Shown: piece after piece, positions 24,401-32,270 of the stretch
Position numbering within the stretch: the stretch's first letter is position 1
How the letters are laid out: every line of letters begins with the position of its first letter
Origin: a virus
Length of the DNA: 41,083 nucleotides
Direction: 5' to 3' (one strand)
Virus record (IMG/VR): IMGVR_UViG_3300032205_000010
Location: 1 to 41,083 of that record
Made by a program: the position numbers and the translations under genes
Notes under the pieces: model-generated
Database searches by the model: none
What the model was told of the DNA's origin: nothing
The model's input: the letters and a program-made list of their open reading frames with translations, nothing else

Positions 24401-26693
24401 GCCGTCCGCCGCGTACCAGGCGAAGGCCGACGAGTACCGCCAGGCGCTGGCCGAGATGGATCAGCTCCGTCAGAACCTGCCGTTGAAGCGGGGGGTCATC
24501 ACCCCCGAAGGCATGGCCGCGCTCGACGCGCACGTCGCCAAGACCGAAGGCATCGGCCTGGAGCTGAGCCGGATGAACCCGAAGCCCGACGCCTACGAGG
24601 CGGCGCGCAACGAGCTGAACCAGCTCCAAGGACAGCTCCGTTCGACCCCGGTCGCGGAGCGGGCGCCGATCGAGAAGCGGATCGCCGAGCTGAACAAGGA
24701 CTTCGCGCCGGGCGGCAAGCACTTCGACAGCGCCCGGGCCGACAAGATCATCGCCAGCACCCTCGAATACGAACGCAAGATGAAGCAGTTCACGTGGTGG
24801 GAGCAGTCCGAGATCGACGCCACCCGCGGCGCCAAAGCCCACAAGGTGGAGCTGATCGGCATCGCCGACCGCAAGCGGGTGCGGGCGACGCGGGTGGCCG
24901 AGCAGCGCTTCGCCGACGACCTGCCCGACAAGATCCAGACCGAGCAGGCCCGGGTCGCAGGTGAGATCGGAGCCCAAGCTGACGCCGAACTCGGACCCAT
25001 CTCCGCCAAGCAGGGGGTGATGAAGAACCTGTCGGCCGACCTGACCGACAAGGAGCGTCTCGTCGCCAAGCGGGACAACGCTCGGGTGCTGCGCGAACGG
25101 CTGCGCAAGGTCGACCCGAAGTACCGGCGGCTCGACCTGGAGGCGTCGCTCAACGAGATCGAAGATGTCGCCCGTCAGAACCCACTGCTCACCAACCCGG
25201 AGCTGACCGCCGCGGAGTCCCTGCTGCAGACGAACCGAGAGGCGTTGCAGCGAGCCAAGCGCACGTCGTTCCGCGAGAAGGATGTCGAGCGGCTCATCGC
25301 CGACGCCGAGAACGGCAAGTTGGGGCCGATCATGATGGCCACCCTCAACGACAACTGGAAGGCGTTGCACAGCGGGCCGTTGCAGACCGGCGATGTCATC
25401 GTCAGCGCCGAGCTGTCCCGTCGGCTGCAGAACCTGTATCCGATCGCCACCGAACCGAAGTGGCTGGGTCGCACCTTCAACAGCTTGACGAACCTGTTCA
25501 AGACGTACGCCACGTTGAGCCCCGGCTTCCACGTGCGCAACGCCCTGTCGGGCATCTTCATGAACACCGCCGACGGGGTGCTGCTGTCGAAGCAGTGGGA
25601 GGGCTCCAGCCTGTGGCGGGAGATGCGCCAGTCCGACGACACGTGGCTGGACCGTCAGCCGCTGCGGGTGCAGCAGGCGTTCGAAGCGGCGGCCGCCACC
25701 GGGGCGGGCGGTCGCTACGAGGAGGCAGGCATCCGTGCGCAGTCGGCGTCGAAGTACGAGTCGTGGGCGAAGATCTACAACCGGCTGTCGAACAACCCGA
25801 TGACCCGCTTCAGCCAGCGCGTCGGCAGCCGGGTCGAAGGGGCGCTGCGTCTGGGCATGGCGCTCGACACGTTGGACCGGGGCGGCACCGTCGAGGATGC
25901 GATCTCGCGCATCAGCCGCATCCACTTCGACTACGCCCAGGTGTCCCAGCTTGACGAGACGATGCGTCGCATCTTCCCGTTCTGGACGTTCATGTCCCGC
26001 AACCTGCCGATGCAGGTCCAGGAGATGTGGACCAACCCTCGGCTCTACGCCTACTACGGATCGGTGCAGCGCAACTTCCAGCTCCCCGACGCTCCGCTGA
26101 CACCGAGCTACTGGAAGACGACGGGGGCCTGGCGCACCCCGCTGAACAACCCGCTGAACGGCCAGCCGTTGTACTTCCAGCCGGACCTCGCCTTCAACCA
26201 GGTCCCGGCCAACCTGCAGATGCTCTCCAACGCGGCGAGCGGGGACGCCGGGGCGCTGCTCGGCAACGTCAACCCGTTGATGTCGGCACCGGCCGACTTC
26301 TTCAACAAGCGCGACAGCTACTACGACCGCAACTACGACTCGACGGACTACACGAAGAAGTCGGGGATCCTCGGCACGCCCGAGACGATCCTGGCCTCGC
26401 TGCTTGGTCAGACCAACGATGCCGGTGAGGTCTCCGACAACTTCGACAACTTCCTCAACTCGATCAACCCGGTACAGAACCGGCTCGATCGTCTCGTGCC
26501 GGGAGCGTTCGGGGACAAGACGAACAGCGACCAGCAGTTGGCGGCGTGGGCGTCGTTCCTCGGGCTGCCCCCGATGACCCGGTCGCTGTCACCGTCGCAG
26601 CAGCGCACCGAGTTCTGGCGTCGCTACAACGAGGCGCTCGACAAGGCGAAGGCCACCACGGCTTCGGCGAAGCGACAGCTCCAAGGACAGTAA
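21492..26693 (+). CDS. Giant internal virion / polyvalent ejection protein
   Basis: 1733 residues, GTG start overlapping the previous TAG. About residues 780-1280 are long charged coiled coil (DVTETVEATREALSGLRDD, QKLNEASARIAENVGNRAAE). The last ~420 residues contain LTNLFKTYATLSPGFHVRNA, GIFMNTADGVLLSK, HFDYAQVSQLDETMRRIFPF and WTFMSRNLPMQVQEMW, a region found in large polyvalent/ejection proteins of tailed phages (LPD38-like, from memory). I see no transglycosylase or MuF catalytic motif. Probably injected with DNA. A repeat palindrome (22256-22271) lies in frame within the gene. Confidence 0.7.
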   Translation: MPPFLESIRVAPQRPLGVQVYAPNGRPLPAQYRVAPPQRQAAPTRRTGQRRPKEQGPGGGQGFDMAAVDAAIEAGRQVNAQKAAQHKAEQSQPFWKKGIGEVLGNPVVQGALFPLGLLSIGGKAVTLARSEAAQHLPEGAEQFIDKLVQIGLHQPMQTRAYTETDAQGNRQLRNANMLQNPLGSIDEARARADKSSNWGKLAPRSDYGTGKVQVSLGNDWLDRLQGFSGDVASDPLTYITAGGSRATMLDRAAEAATRVARTEEALNLASKAGRPAEEIAGITEELDQARKAAEFAKDLPPVRGSMPLPHTRAERMSVAAEWVKNLPAEQFKSLEGEIQKGVSRGFLAMSPEARDALGIEKAGLRIRGFNTRIPGTSLIGEGVGEIGSRVRQGLNALPGEESKLRNIRVPKGYEEATNVLGRERPGDVFLAATDVLARESARAGEGGFVSRANRVLTSGIRKAFKGVSTDGRRALLEEAERDAQPNAVNEIFSRILDTYKRATGRTLDPAYLRNPDTYVPHILEPGFRRHLKAVLASGGDEAKVAEAYKKAAGFATVDLLESSGFLESGRRLDVNADGTARTLKLGGREVVIDDATIGGLNNNQTLKDAFPSYKGKFYMDDPATIAEAYVGSLKKQAGRDAAVKALVDSGNPHVATLTGDLEATWKAMNEALAQQGAVPLTSTMRAGYTPGVNVPPVPAAPPVPGGAEDAANRAFHAAAPEAMAAAATPEEAAALASEVAATPQPLTPIDPNEFFKTTKNKAATQEQTNFLLGQGKKYARAARKDVTETVEATREALSGLRDDMTKGIRGSIDDAKEALKPINARIKNYAKIIEDFGPLTADNEAEVSSLLANVDQQILDTERELKTKSAVWKGRSTKAQNELERDLYGQLRELKAVREKAEQKLNEASARIAENVGNRAAELNRPVAEAQARLFKKEARFVAENGPAPFQPSDIEWANDHIAQRKANLEPSAAYQAKADEYRQALAEMDQLRQNLPLKRGVITPEGMAALDAHVAKTEGIGLELSRMNPKPDAYEAARNELNQLQGQLRSTPVAERAPIEKRIAELNKDFAPGGKHFDSARADKIIASTLEYERKMKQFTWWEQSEIDATRGAKAHKVELIGIADRKRVRATRVAEQRFADDLPDKIQTEQARVAGEIGAQADAELGPISAKQGVMKNLSADLTDKERLVAKRDNARVLRERLRKVDPKYRRLDLEASLNEIEDVARQNPLLTNPELTAAESLLQTNREALQRAKRTSFREKDVERLIADAENGKLGPIMMATLNDNWKALHSGPLQTGDVIVSAELSRRLQNLYPIATEPKWLGRTFNSLTNLFKTYATLSPGFHVRNALSGIFMNTADGVLLSKQWEGSSLWREMRQSDDTWLDRQPLRVQQAFEAAAATGAGGRYEEAGIRAQSASKYESWAKIYNRLSNNPMTRFSQRVGSRVEGALRLGMALDTLDRGGTVEDAISRISRIHFDYAQVSQLDETMRRIFPFWTFMSRNLPMQVQEMWTNPRLYAYYGSVQRNFQLPDAPLTPSYWKTTGAWRTPLNNPLNGQPLYFQPDLAFNQVPANLQMLSNAASGDAGALLGNVNPLMSAPADFFNKRDSYYDRNYDSTDYTKKSGILGTPETILASLLGQTNDAGEVSDNFDNFLNSINPVQNRLDRLVPGAFGDKTNSDQQLAAWASFLGLPPMTRSLSPSQQRTEFWRRYNEALDKAKATTASAKRQLQGQ
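22256..22271. repeat. Palindrome copy 3, inside coding sequence
   Basis: Only the 16-base core AGCTACACGTGTAGCT is conserved; flanks are not complementary. It encodes ATRVA of the giant ejection protein at about residues 256-260. Lack of flank pairing contrasts with most non-coding copies. Confidence 0.75.
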
Positions 26694-26702
26694 GGATGTG
26701 AC

Positions 26703-27989
26703 ATGGCTGCGCCACGCGTAACGATCAACGATCTCCCCGATAAGCCCACGTCGTCGCCCGCCGATCTGATCGTGGTGCAAGACGGCACCGTCACCAAGAA
26801 GATGACGGTGCAGCATCTCGCTGACGGCATCGTCCCACCGGTACCGGTGTTCACCTCGACGCATTCAGGTGTCGTGCCTGGGTCGGGTGGCAGCAACGTC
26901 GACTTCTTGCGTGCTGATGGCATCTGGACGGTGCCGCCCGGCAGCGGTGGTGGCGGCACCGGCGGTCTCGCTGGAGTCATCGTCCAAGAAGACGACACCA
27001 CCAGGGCGACGGCAGCCACAACGATCGACTTCGGTCTCGGCTTCGACGTCACCGAATCCCCGGCCAACGAAGCCAACGTGACGCTCGACCTCACCGAGTA
27101 CAGCGGTGGTGCCCTGCCGGTCACCGGTGGCGGCACCGGGGCGACGAGCGCGGGCACCGCCCTGACCACGCTCGGTGGGGTACCGACAACCCGCTCGATC
27201 AGCACCACTGCCCCGTTGTTGATCAGCGGTAGCTCGTCCGCTGACCTGTCGGCCAACCGGACGATCAGCGTGTCGACCTTCGGGGCTGCGTCCGCTGGAG
27301 TGGTTCCACCGTCGGGCGGGTCCGCCACCAACTTCCTGTGCGCGAACGGCACCTGGGTCGCACCGGCCGGGACCGGCGGGGGTGGCGTGCCGACCACCCG
27401 GACCATCAGCACCGCGCCCCCGTTGGCCGGTGGGGGTCCGCTCAGCGCGGACCTCTCGCTGACTGTCAACAACTTCACGACGAGCGTCGCCGGGACCGTC
27501 CCGCCGTCGCCCGGTGGCACGAGCACCTACCTGCGCGCCGACGGAACGTGGTCAACGGTGGTCGGTACCCCTGGCGCGCCGGGTGCCACCGGCCCGGCTG
27601 GGATCGTGCAGCAGGCCACCCCACCGTCGGACACGTCGGTGCTGTGGGCCGACACCACCCAGGTCGGCATCGAGGAGAACGTTCGCTACCTCTCCACGAT
27701 GGCGGGCACGACCTACACGCTGGCGCTGTCGGACCGGGGCAAGTTGATCCAGTGCTCCGCCAGCTCGGCGATGACGGTGACGGTGCCGACCAACGCCACT
27801 GTGGCCTTCGTGATCGGCACGCAGATCGACCTCGTCCAGACCGGTACCGGGGTGTTGACCATCTCCCCCTTCGACGGCACCGTCACCGTCAACGCCACAC
27901 CGTCACGGGTGTTCCGCGCCCAGTTCAGCGCAGCGTCGCTGATCAAGACGGCGACCAACACCTGGCTGCTGATCGGAGACCTGAACTGA
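26703..27989 (+). CDS. Tail fibre protein 1 with repeated modules
   Basis: 428 residues with AAGGATGTGAC before the ATG. About 30-residue virion-anchor-like start (TINDLPDKPTSSPADLIVVQ). Then three related modules of the form GVPTTR-I-T-PL...ADLS...T followed by GVVPPSGGS-TNFL-ANGTW; a short GxY stretch (GTPGAPGATGPAG); and a C-terminal beta domain (TYTLALSDRGKLIQ to SLIKTATNTWLLIGDLN) shared with the second fibre. Likely trimeric adhesin. Confidence 0.75.
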   Translation: MAAPRVTINDLPDKPTSSPADLIVVQDGTVTKKMTVQHLADGIVPPVPVFTSTHSGVVPGSGGSNVDFLRADGIWTVPPGSGGGGTGGLAGVIVQEDDTTRATAATTIDFGLGFDVTESPANEANVTLDLTEYSGGALPVTGGGTGATSAGTALTTLGGVPTTRSISTTAPLLISGSSSADLSANRTISVSTFGAASAGVVPPSGGSATNFLCANGTWVAPAGTGGGGVPTTRTISTAPPLAGGGPLSADLSLTVNNFTTSVAGTVPPSPGGTSTYLRADGTWSTVVGTPGAPGATGPAGIVQQATPPSDTSVLWADTTQVGIEENVRYLSTMAGTTYTLALSDRGKLIQCSASSAMTVTVPTNATVAFVIGTQIDLVQTGTGVLTISPFDGTVTVNATPSRVFRAQFSAASLIKTATNTWLLIGDLN

Positions 27990-28816
27990 TGCGAACCCTG
28001 GGCATCACCACCGCAAATCGAACCCCTGCTGTCGCACCACCACCGAACGCCATCGCCGGAAAGCCGTTCTTCGACGACTTCGCCGGGGCCAGCATCGACC
28101 CGTTGAAGTGGACCGTCTACAACCGGCTCGGCGACTGGGGCAACAGCGAGATCAACTGCATCGTCCCCGGGGACGTCGCCGTGTCGAGCGGCACGCTCAA
28201 GATCACCTCCAAGTTCGAGGACCACGTCTGCGGCGACACGATCATCGCCCCGGCCACCAAGAACTACACGTCCGGCCAGGTCGCCCAGGCGACCCAACCG
28301 TTCCTCTACGGCACCGTGAGCGTGCGGGCCAAGATCGCCGGGGGCACCGGTCTGTGGCCGTGCATCTGGATGCTCGGCTACCTGTGGCAGCCGAGCCAGC
28401 CGTACACCGCCAACACCCCGGAGCATCAGTGGCCCCGCCAGGGCTGGTGTGAGATCGACATCGCCGAGTTCATGAACAACGCGCGCACCTCGGTGAACTG
28501 CCAGATCCACTACGACCCCACGTCCGACGGGAGCGCGACCGTTCACCCCGGCAGCAGCCAGGCCCTGCCGTTCGACGCCACGACCCGCTTCATGGTGTAC
28601 CGCTTCATCTGGTCGGCGGGCTCGGCGATCTGGCAGGTCGACGCCGAGGACGGCAGCGGGTTCCGCACCTTGCAAACCGTCACCGGGTCCGCCAACGTGC
28701 CCAACGTCCCGATGTACCTGGTCCTCCACACGGCCATCGGTGGCATCGGTGGCGGCACCCCGAACCCGGCCACATTCCCCCAAACGATGGAAATCGACTA
28801 TGCACAGATCAGCTAG
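27989..28816 (+). CDS. GH16 glycoside hydrolase, virion-associated depolymerase
   Basis: 275 residues, ATG overlapping the fibre stop by one base. Concanavalin-like fold with GH16 signatures: FFDDFAGASIDPLKW, YGTVSVRAKIAGGTGLWPCI, and the catalytic EIDIAE (E155, D157, E160) after GWC. GH16 enzymes cut beta-1,3/1,4-linked glucans, galactans or agar-type polymers by a retaining mechanism. No signal peptide, and it lies between two fibre genes, so it probably acts from the virion on a capsule or slime. Substrate cannot be told from sequence. Confidence 0.85.
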   Translation: MRTLGITTANRTPAVAPPPNAIAGKPFFDDFAGASIDPLKWTVYNRLGDWGNSEINCIVPGDVAVSSGTLKITSKFEDHVCGDTIIAPATKNYTSGQVAQATQPFLYGTVSVRAKIAGGTGLWPCIWMLGYLWQPSQPYTANTPEHQWPRQGWCEIDIAEFMNNARTSVNCQIHYDPTSDGSATVHPGSSQALPFDATTRFMVYRFIWSAGSAIWQVDAEDGSGFRTLQTVTGSANVPNVPMYLVLHTAIGGIGGGTPNPATFPQTMEIDYAQIS

Positions 28817-28831
28817 CAGGAAGGTGGCGCC

Positions 28832-29818
28832 GTGACCACGCTGAAGCAGTACAACTCGGCCACCAGCCAGTGGGAAGTGATCGTGGTCGGCGGCCCCGGA
28901 CAGGGCGTGCCGCCCGGTGGCGCCACCAGCCAGGTGCTGACCAAGACCAGCGGTACCGACTACGCCACGGCGTGGCAGACGCCATCTGGTGGTGGTGGCG
29001 GAGTGCCGACTACCCGCACCATCACCACCACCGCTCCGTTGAGGATCGACGGCGCGGGCGCGGCCGACCTGTCCGCCGACCGCACCCTGGCCGTCAACAC
29101 CTTCTCGACCACCACCACTGCTGCCGGGGTGGTGCCCGGCTCCAACGGTGGCGGCACCACCAACTTCCTGCGCGCCGACGGTTCCTGGGCTGCGCCCCCC
29201 GCCGGTGGCGGCATCGCCGACGGCAACAAGGGCGACGTCACCCTCGGCGGCAGCGGCACCACCATGGTCATCAACGCAGGGGTGGTGTCCAACGCCAAGG
29301 CGGCGGTGATGCCAGCGAGCACGTTCAAGGGCAACAACACCGGCACGAGCGCGGCGCCAGTCGACATGACACCGGCCGTGGCCAAGGCGCTGCTGGCCAT
29401 CACCAACACCGACGTCAGCGGGCTCGGCACCGCGGCAACGATGACCGGCCCGGCTGGGACCATCGTCGGCACCACCGACACGCAGACGCTGTCGAACAAG
29501 GCCATCACCGTCGGGATCAACGCCCAGACCGGGACGACGTACACGCTGGTGCTCACCGACGCCTCGAAGATGATCACCATGAACAACGCGGCGGCGATCA
29601 CGCTCAGCGTGCCGACCGACGCGTCGGTGGCGTTCCCGGTCGGCACCACCATCGACGTCGCTCAGATCGGCGCCGGGAAGGTCACCGTCGCCGCGGTCAC
29701 GCCGGGCACCACCGCCGTCAACGGCACCCCGTCGCTCGGATTCCGGGCCCAGTACAGCGCGGCCACCCTGATCAAGATCGCCGCCAACTCCTGGTTGGTG
29801 GTCGGCGATCTGGCATGA
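28832..29818 (+). CDS. Tail fibre protein 2, paralogue of fibre 1
   Basis: 328 residues, GTG start with GGAAGGTGG upstream. Shares with fibre 1 the module GVPTTRTITTTAPLRI...LSADRTLAVN then GVVPGSNGGGTTNFLRADGS, and the C-terminal domain TTYTLVLTDASKMITMN to LIKIAANSWLVVGDLA. N-terminus differs (MTTLKQYNSATSQWEV, TSQVLTKTSGTDYATAWQTP). A duplication around the GH16 gene is likely, giving two different attachment or adhesin chains. Confidence 0.75.
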   Translation: MTTLKQYNSATSQWEVIVVGGPGQGVPPGGATSQVLTKTSGTDYATAWQTPSGGGGGVPTTRTITTTAPLRIDGAGAADLSADRTLAVNTFSTTTTAAGVVPGSNGGGTTNFLRADGSWAAPPAGGGIADGNKGDVTLGGSGTTMVINAGVVSNAKAAVMPASTFKGNNTGTSAAPVDMTPAVAKALLAITNTDVSGLGTAATMTGPAGTIVGTTDTQTLSNKAITVGINAQTGTTYTLVLTDASKMITMNNAAAITLSVPTDASVAFPVGTTIDVAQIGAGKVTVAAVTPGTTAVNGTPSLGFRAQYSAATLIKIAANSWLVVGDLA

Positions 29819-30531
29819 AGTCAGGGATCGCCGCTTCGGCGCACGTTGTCTCCGGTGGCGGATCGGTGAACATCGGGTACCGGCTGTTCAACGGCACCAC
29901 CGACCGCCTGTCGACACCGCTGGCCGAGATCGGCGGGGTCGCTCTGTGTCCGTCGACGTGGCTGTTCGCCGGACGGCTGATGCCTGGGACCCCCAGCGGA
30001 GAGATCGTGTCCGACGCCGGGACCGCGACGGTCGACTGGTTCTACGACGGCATCAACGGCATCCGGTTCTTCGAAGGGACGACCAACTCGCCGGATCACA
30101 GCCCTGACGTGGCGACCGGGGTCGACTTCATCGTGATCCAGTCACTCCCCTTGACCGGGGTGATGCGCTACTCGCTCGCCACCCACAACGGCACCGTGTG
30201 GTCGGCGTTCACCCACGCCGATTCGACGTGGGACCCGCAGAACCCGACCGTGTCGTCGACCGGCGGCCTCGACTTCGGCGGCACCGACTTCCCGACCATC
30301 ATTCGGATTGCCTTGCTCGGCCACACCAACGCCGTCCTGACAGACGCTCAACGCAACACGCTGGTCTCCGGTGGCACCAGCCACCTGTCGGCCTGGTTGG
30401 CGTTGCCGTCGCTGACGAACCTGCTGCGCGCTGATCAGACCCCGGTCAGCGACCCCGTCGGTGGATGGGATCAAAGCTCGATCACCGGGACCGCCGTCAC
30501 CGCCGCCGCCTTCCCGATCCTCAACCCCTAG
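29815..30531 (+). CDS. LamG/concanavalin-like tail protein
   Basis: 238 residues, ATGA overlap with fibre 2. Contains RLFNGTTDRLSTPL, FAGRLMPGTPSGEIVSD, FIVIQSLPLTGVMRYSLATH and IIRIALLGHTNAVLTDAQRN, the strand pattern of LamG-like carbohydrate-binding domains found in minor tail proteins. No catalytic acid pair visible. Likely receptor-binding accessory. Confidence 0.6.
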   Translation: MKSGIAASAHVVSGGGSVNIGYRLFNGTTDRLSTPLAEIGGVALCPSTWLFAGRLMPGTPSGEIVSDAGTATVDWFYDGINGIRFFEGTTNSPDHSPDVATGVDFIVIQSLPLTGVMRYSLATHNGTVWSAFTHADSTWDPQNPTVSSTGGLDFGGTDFPTIIRIALLGHTNAVLTDAQRNTLVSGGTSHLSAWLALPSLTNLLRADQTPVSDPVGGWDQSSITGTAVTAAAFPILNP

Positions 30532-30586
30532 TTGCCCCGGTCGTCGACCGGGTAGAAGATCCGAAGCACAACGACAAGGAGCAACG

Positions 30587-30868
30587 ATGGCAACCACCAA
30601 GTCCACGCCCCCTCCGGCCGAAGACGAATCGCCGTACGCCAAGACCGCCGAAGAGGCGGCCGGTGGCAAGCCGGTCGGACCGGAACACGATGGGTCGTTC
30701 AGCGCTCCCGACTTCTACGACCCGAAGACGGGGGAGCGCATCTCCACCGACTGGGACAGCGAGGCACAGAAGAATGATCCCGGCATCGGCGCGCCACCTC
30801 CCGTCGAGGGCGGGGCATCCGGCGGGGCCGGTGGTGAGGTCACCCCAACGACAACGAAGGAGTCCTGA
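30587..30868 (+). CDS. Small acidic, disordered protein
   Basis: 93 residues from ATG 30587 with AAGGAG five bases before. Pro, Glu, Thr and Gly rich (PPPAEDESPYAKTAEEAAGG, DFYDPKTGERISTDWD). No domain recognised. The 55-base gap before it holds a short inverted repeat CCCGGTCG-T-CGACCGGG (30536-30552) just after the LamG-like stop, which may be a weak terminator. Confidence 0.65.
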   Translation: MATTKSTPPPAEDESPYAKTAEEAAGGKPVGPEHDGSFSAPDFYDPKTGERISTDWDSEAQKNDPGIGAPPPVEGGASGGAGGEVTPTTTKES

Positions 30869-30869
30869 C

Positions 30870-30956
30870 ATGACACCAGAAGACGACGTACCCGGCGACG
30901 ACGTCCCCGAGAACGAAGACTTGGAGAGCGACGAGAGCGAACCCGAGGACGAGTGA
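30870..30956 (+). CDS. 28-residue acidic microprotein
   Basis: Starts MTPEDDVPGDDVPENED and ends ESEPEDE; more than half the residues are Asp or Glu. GGAG lies 8-9 bases upstream and the stop overlaps the endolysin GTG as GTGA, so it is probably translated, possibly mainly to couple translation to the endolysin. It could mimic DNA or chaperone a basic protein, which is speculation. Confidence 0.5.
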   Translation: MTPEDDVPGDDVPENEDLESDESEPEDE

Positions 30957-31723
30957 CCGTCTTCCCGTACGGCTACGCCAGCCCGCCCGGTGGCGGGCCG
31001 CAGGGCATGGGCACCATGCTCACCTGGGATCAGATGATGACCAAGAAGACGGTCTACAACCTGCATCCCGAGGTGCGCCGCCGGTTCTACGCCCTGATCA
31101 ACGCGGCCGCCACCGTCGGTGTGCCGCTCGGCGTCGGGACGGGCTGGCGTGTCCAGCCCAACCCGCCGCCGCCTGGGTTCGCCAAGCCCGGCAACTCGTG
31201 GCACGAGTCGTGCCCGGTGTCCCCGCACTCGGCGTCCGCCTTGGCGATCGACACCGTACCGAACGTGTCGTGGGCATGGATGGAGGACCACTGTGGTTCG
31301 TTCGGTTTCCGCACCTTCAAGTATGTGGGCAACGAGCCGTGGCACATCCAGCCCACCGAGATCTCGGCGTCACGCAAGTACACGTCGACGCCGCCGGTGC
31401 TCTACACCTGGGATCTGCCTGGCGACCAGCCGCCCGACCAGCCGCCCACCCCGACGACAGGAGTGTTCACCGTGAACGGCTACCGCATGAACGTGCAGCA
31501 GGGATCGACCGGCAAGATGGCCAAGATGTGCCAGCAGCAGATCAACCTGTTGGCCAGCCAAGGCATCGCCGAGGACGGCAACTTCGGTAGCCAGTCGGTC
31601 GAAGCGTTGAAGCGGGTGCAGACCGTGCTCGGCGTCACGGCCGACGGTCAGTGCGGACCGAAGACGTGGCAGGCGTTCGAGAACGGCATCAAGTCGCAGT
31701 CCGAGTCGGGTGGTTGGACCTGA
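30953..31723 (+). CDS. Endolysin: M15 peptidase plus peptidoglycan-binding domain
   Basis: 256 residues, GTG start. N-terminal VanY/M15 metallopeptidase: NSWHESCPVSPHSASALAID gives a zinc His (H84 or H92) and D100; NEPWHIQP gives E128 and H131. Linker with DQPPDQPPTPTT. C-terminal peptidoglycan-binding type 1 domain (about 184-243: EDGNFGSQSVEALKRVQTVL, DGQCGPKTWQAF). It cleaves peptide bonds in cell-wall stems. No signal peptide, so it needs a holin, for which the next genes are candidates. Confidence 0.88.
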   Translation: MTVFPYGYASPPGGGPQGMGTMLTWDQMMTKKTVYNLHPEVRRRFYALINAAATVGVPLGVGTGWRVQPNPPPPGFAKPGNSWHESCPVSPHSASALAIDTVPNVSWAWMEDHCGSFGFRTFKYVGNEPWHIQPTEISASRKYTSTPPVLYTWDLPGDQPPDQPPTPTTGVFTVNGYRMNVQQGSTGKMAKMCQQQINLLASQGIAEDGNFGSQSVEALKRVQTVLGVTADGQCGPKTWQAFENGIKSQSESGGWT

Positions 31724-31920
31724 TCGAAGCGGCGCTCGTCATCACGGCCACGTTGATTGTGGCTGTTCTACTTCTGGACCAAGTCCACCGATTCGAGGAA
31801 CGACATGAGCTTCAAGACGGTGCAGAACAAGATCGCCCGCCAGCAGGGGGTGAGCCAGAAGTCTGCTGGTGCGATCTTGGCAGCCAGCACCCGCAAGGCG
31901 AGCCCGGCAGCGAAACGTAA
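31714..31920 (+). CDS. Candidate small membrane protein (holin-like)
   Basis: TTG start at 31714, overlapping the endolysin end. LDLIEAALVITATLIVAVLL then LDQVHRFEERH is one membrane span and a charged segment. The last ~35 codons overlap the next gene and look like its shadow. Support: without it there would be an 80-base gap in a gap-free cassette. Start codon and C-terminal end are uncertain. Confidence 0.4.
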   Translation: MDLIEAALVITATLIVAVLLLDQVHRFEERHELQDGAEQDRPPAGGEPEVCWCDLGSQHPQGEPGSET

Positions 31921-31948
31921 GAACCCAGCACTCAAGAAGGTGAAGTAG
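31805..31948 (+). CDS. 47-residue very basic protein
   Basis: MSFKTVQNKIARQQGVSQKS followed by AGAILAASTRKASPAAKRKN and PALKKVK; GAGGAA lies four bases before the ATG. Small Lys/Arg/Ala-rich proteins with ASP-A-KRKNP near lysis genes are familiar from actinophages. Function unknown; a nucleic-acid or membrane-binding role is possible. Partly overlaps the membrane-protein ORF at 31714. Confidence 0.65.
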   Translation: MSFKTVQNKIARQQGVSQKSAGAILAASTRKASPAAKRKNPALKKVK

Positions 31949-32022
31949 TGCCCGCCTGGATGTACGTCCTGTTCGGGGCGATGCTGGCGGCGATCGTCGT
32001 GCTGCTCATCATCGTGCTGTGA
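31948..32022 (+). CDS. 24-residue single-span membrane microprotein
   Basis: GTG overlaps the previous TAG and the TGA overlaps the next GTG as GTGA. The peptide VPAWMYVLFGAMLAAIVVLL ending IIVL is almost entirely one membrane helix. Tight coupling on both sides argues it is real. Could be a pinholin, antiholin or spanin-like helper. Confidence 0.55.
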   Translation: MPAWMYVLFGAMLAAIVVLLIIVL

Positions 32023-32270
32023 CCGCGCCCGTTCGTTCCCTGTGGCAACGGGAACCGGTGCGCGTCGTCAACGCCATCTTCACCCTGGCCGCCGCCATCA
32101 ACGCCGTGTTGCTCGGTGCGGGCGTCTACTCGGGTGCAGTCGCGGGCATCATCACTGGCATCATCGCTGCCTTCGCCGCCTTCGTGAACGAGCTGTTCAC
32201 GCGCGCCGAGGTCACGCCGATCGGGCCGTTGAGTGATCTTGCCGCGGCTGATGACCGACCAGACACCTGA
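32019..32270 (+). CDS. Probable holin (two membrane spans)
   Basis: 83 residues, GTG start. Short cytoplasmic start (MTAPVRSLWQREPVRVV), spans NAIFTLAAAINAVLLGAGVY and AGIITGIIAAFAAFVNELF, then a hydrophilic tail (TRAEVTPIGPLSDL). Size, topology and place three short genes after the endolysin fit a class II holin that releases the endolysin. The LWQREPVR...TRA-VTPI frame is typical of actinophage holin candidates, from memory. Confidence 0.6.
   Translation: MTAPVRSLWQREPVRVVNAIFTLAAAINAVLLGAGVYSGAVAGIITGIIAAFAAFVNELFTRAEVTPIGPLSDLAAADDRPDT

Noticed and set aside
24216-25925. 569-residue minus-strand frame
   Set aside because: Antisense to the giant ejection protein, composition of a shadow frame.
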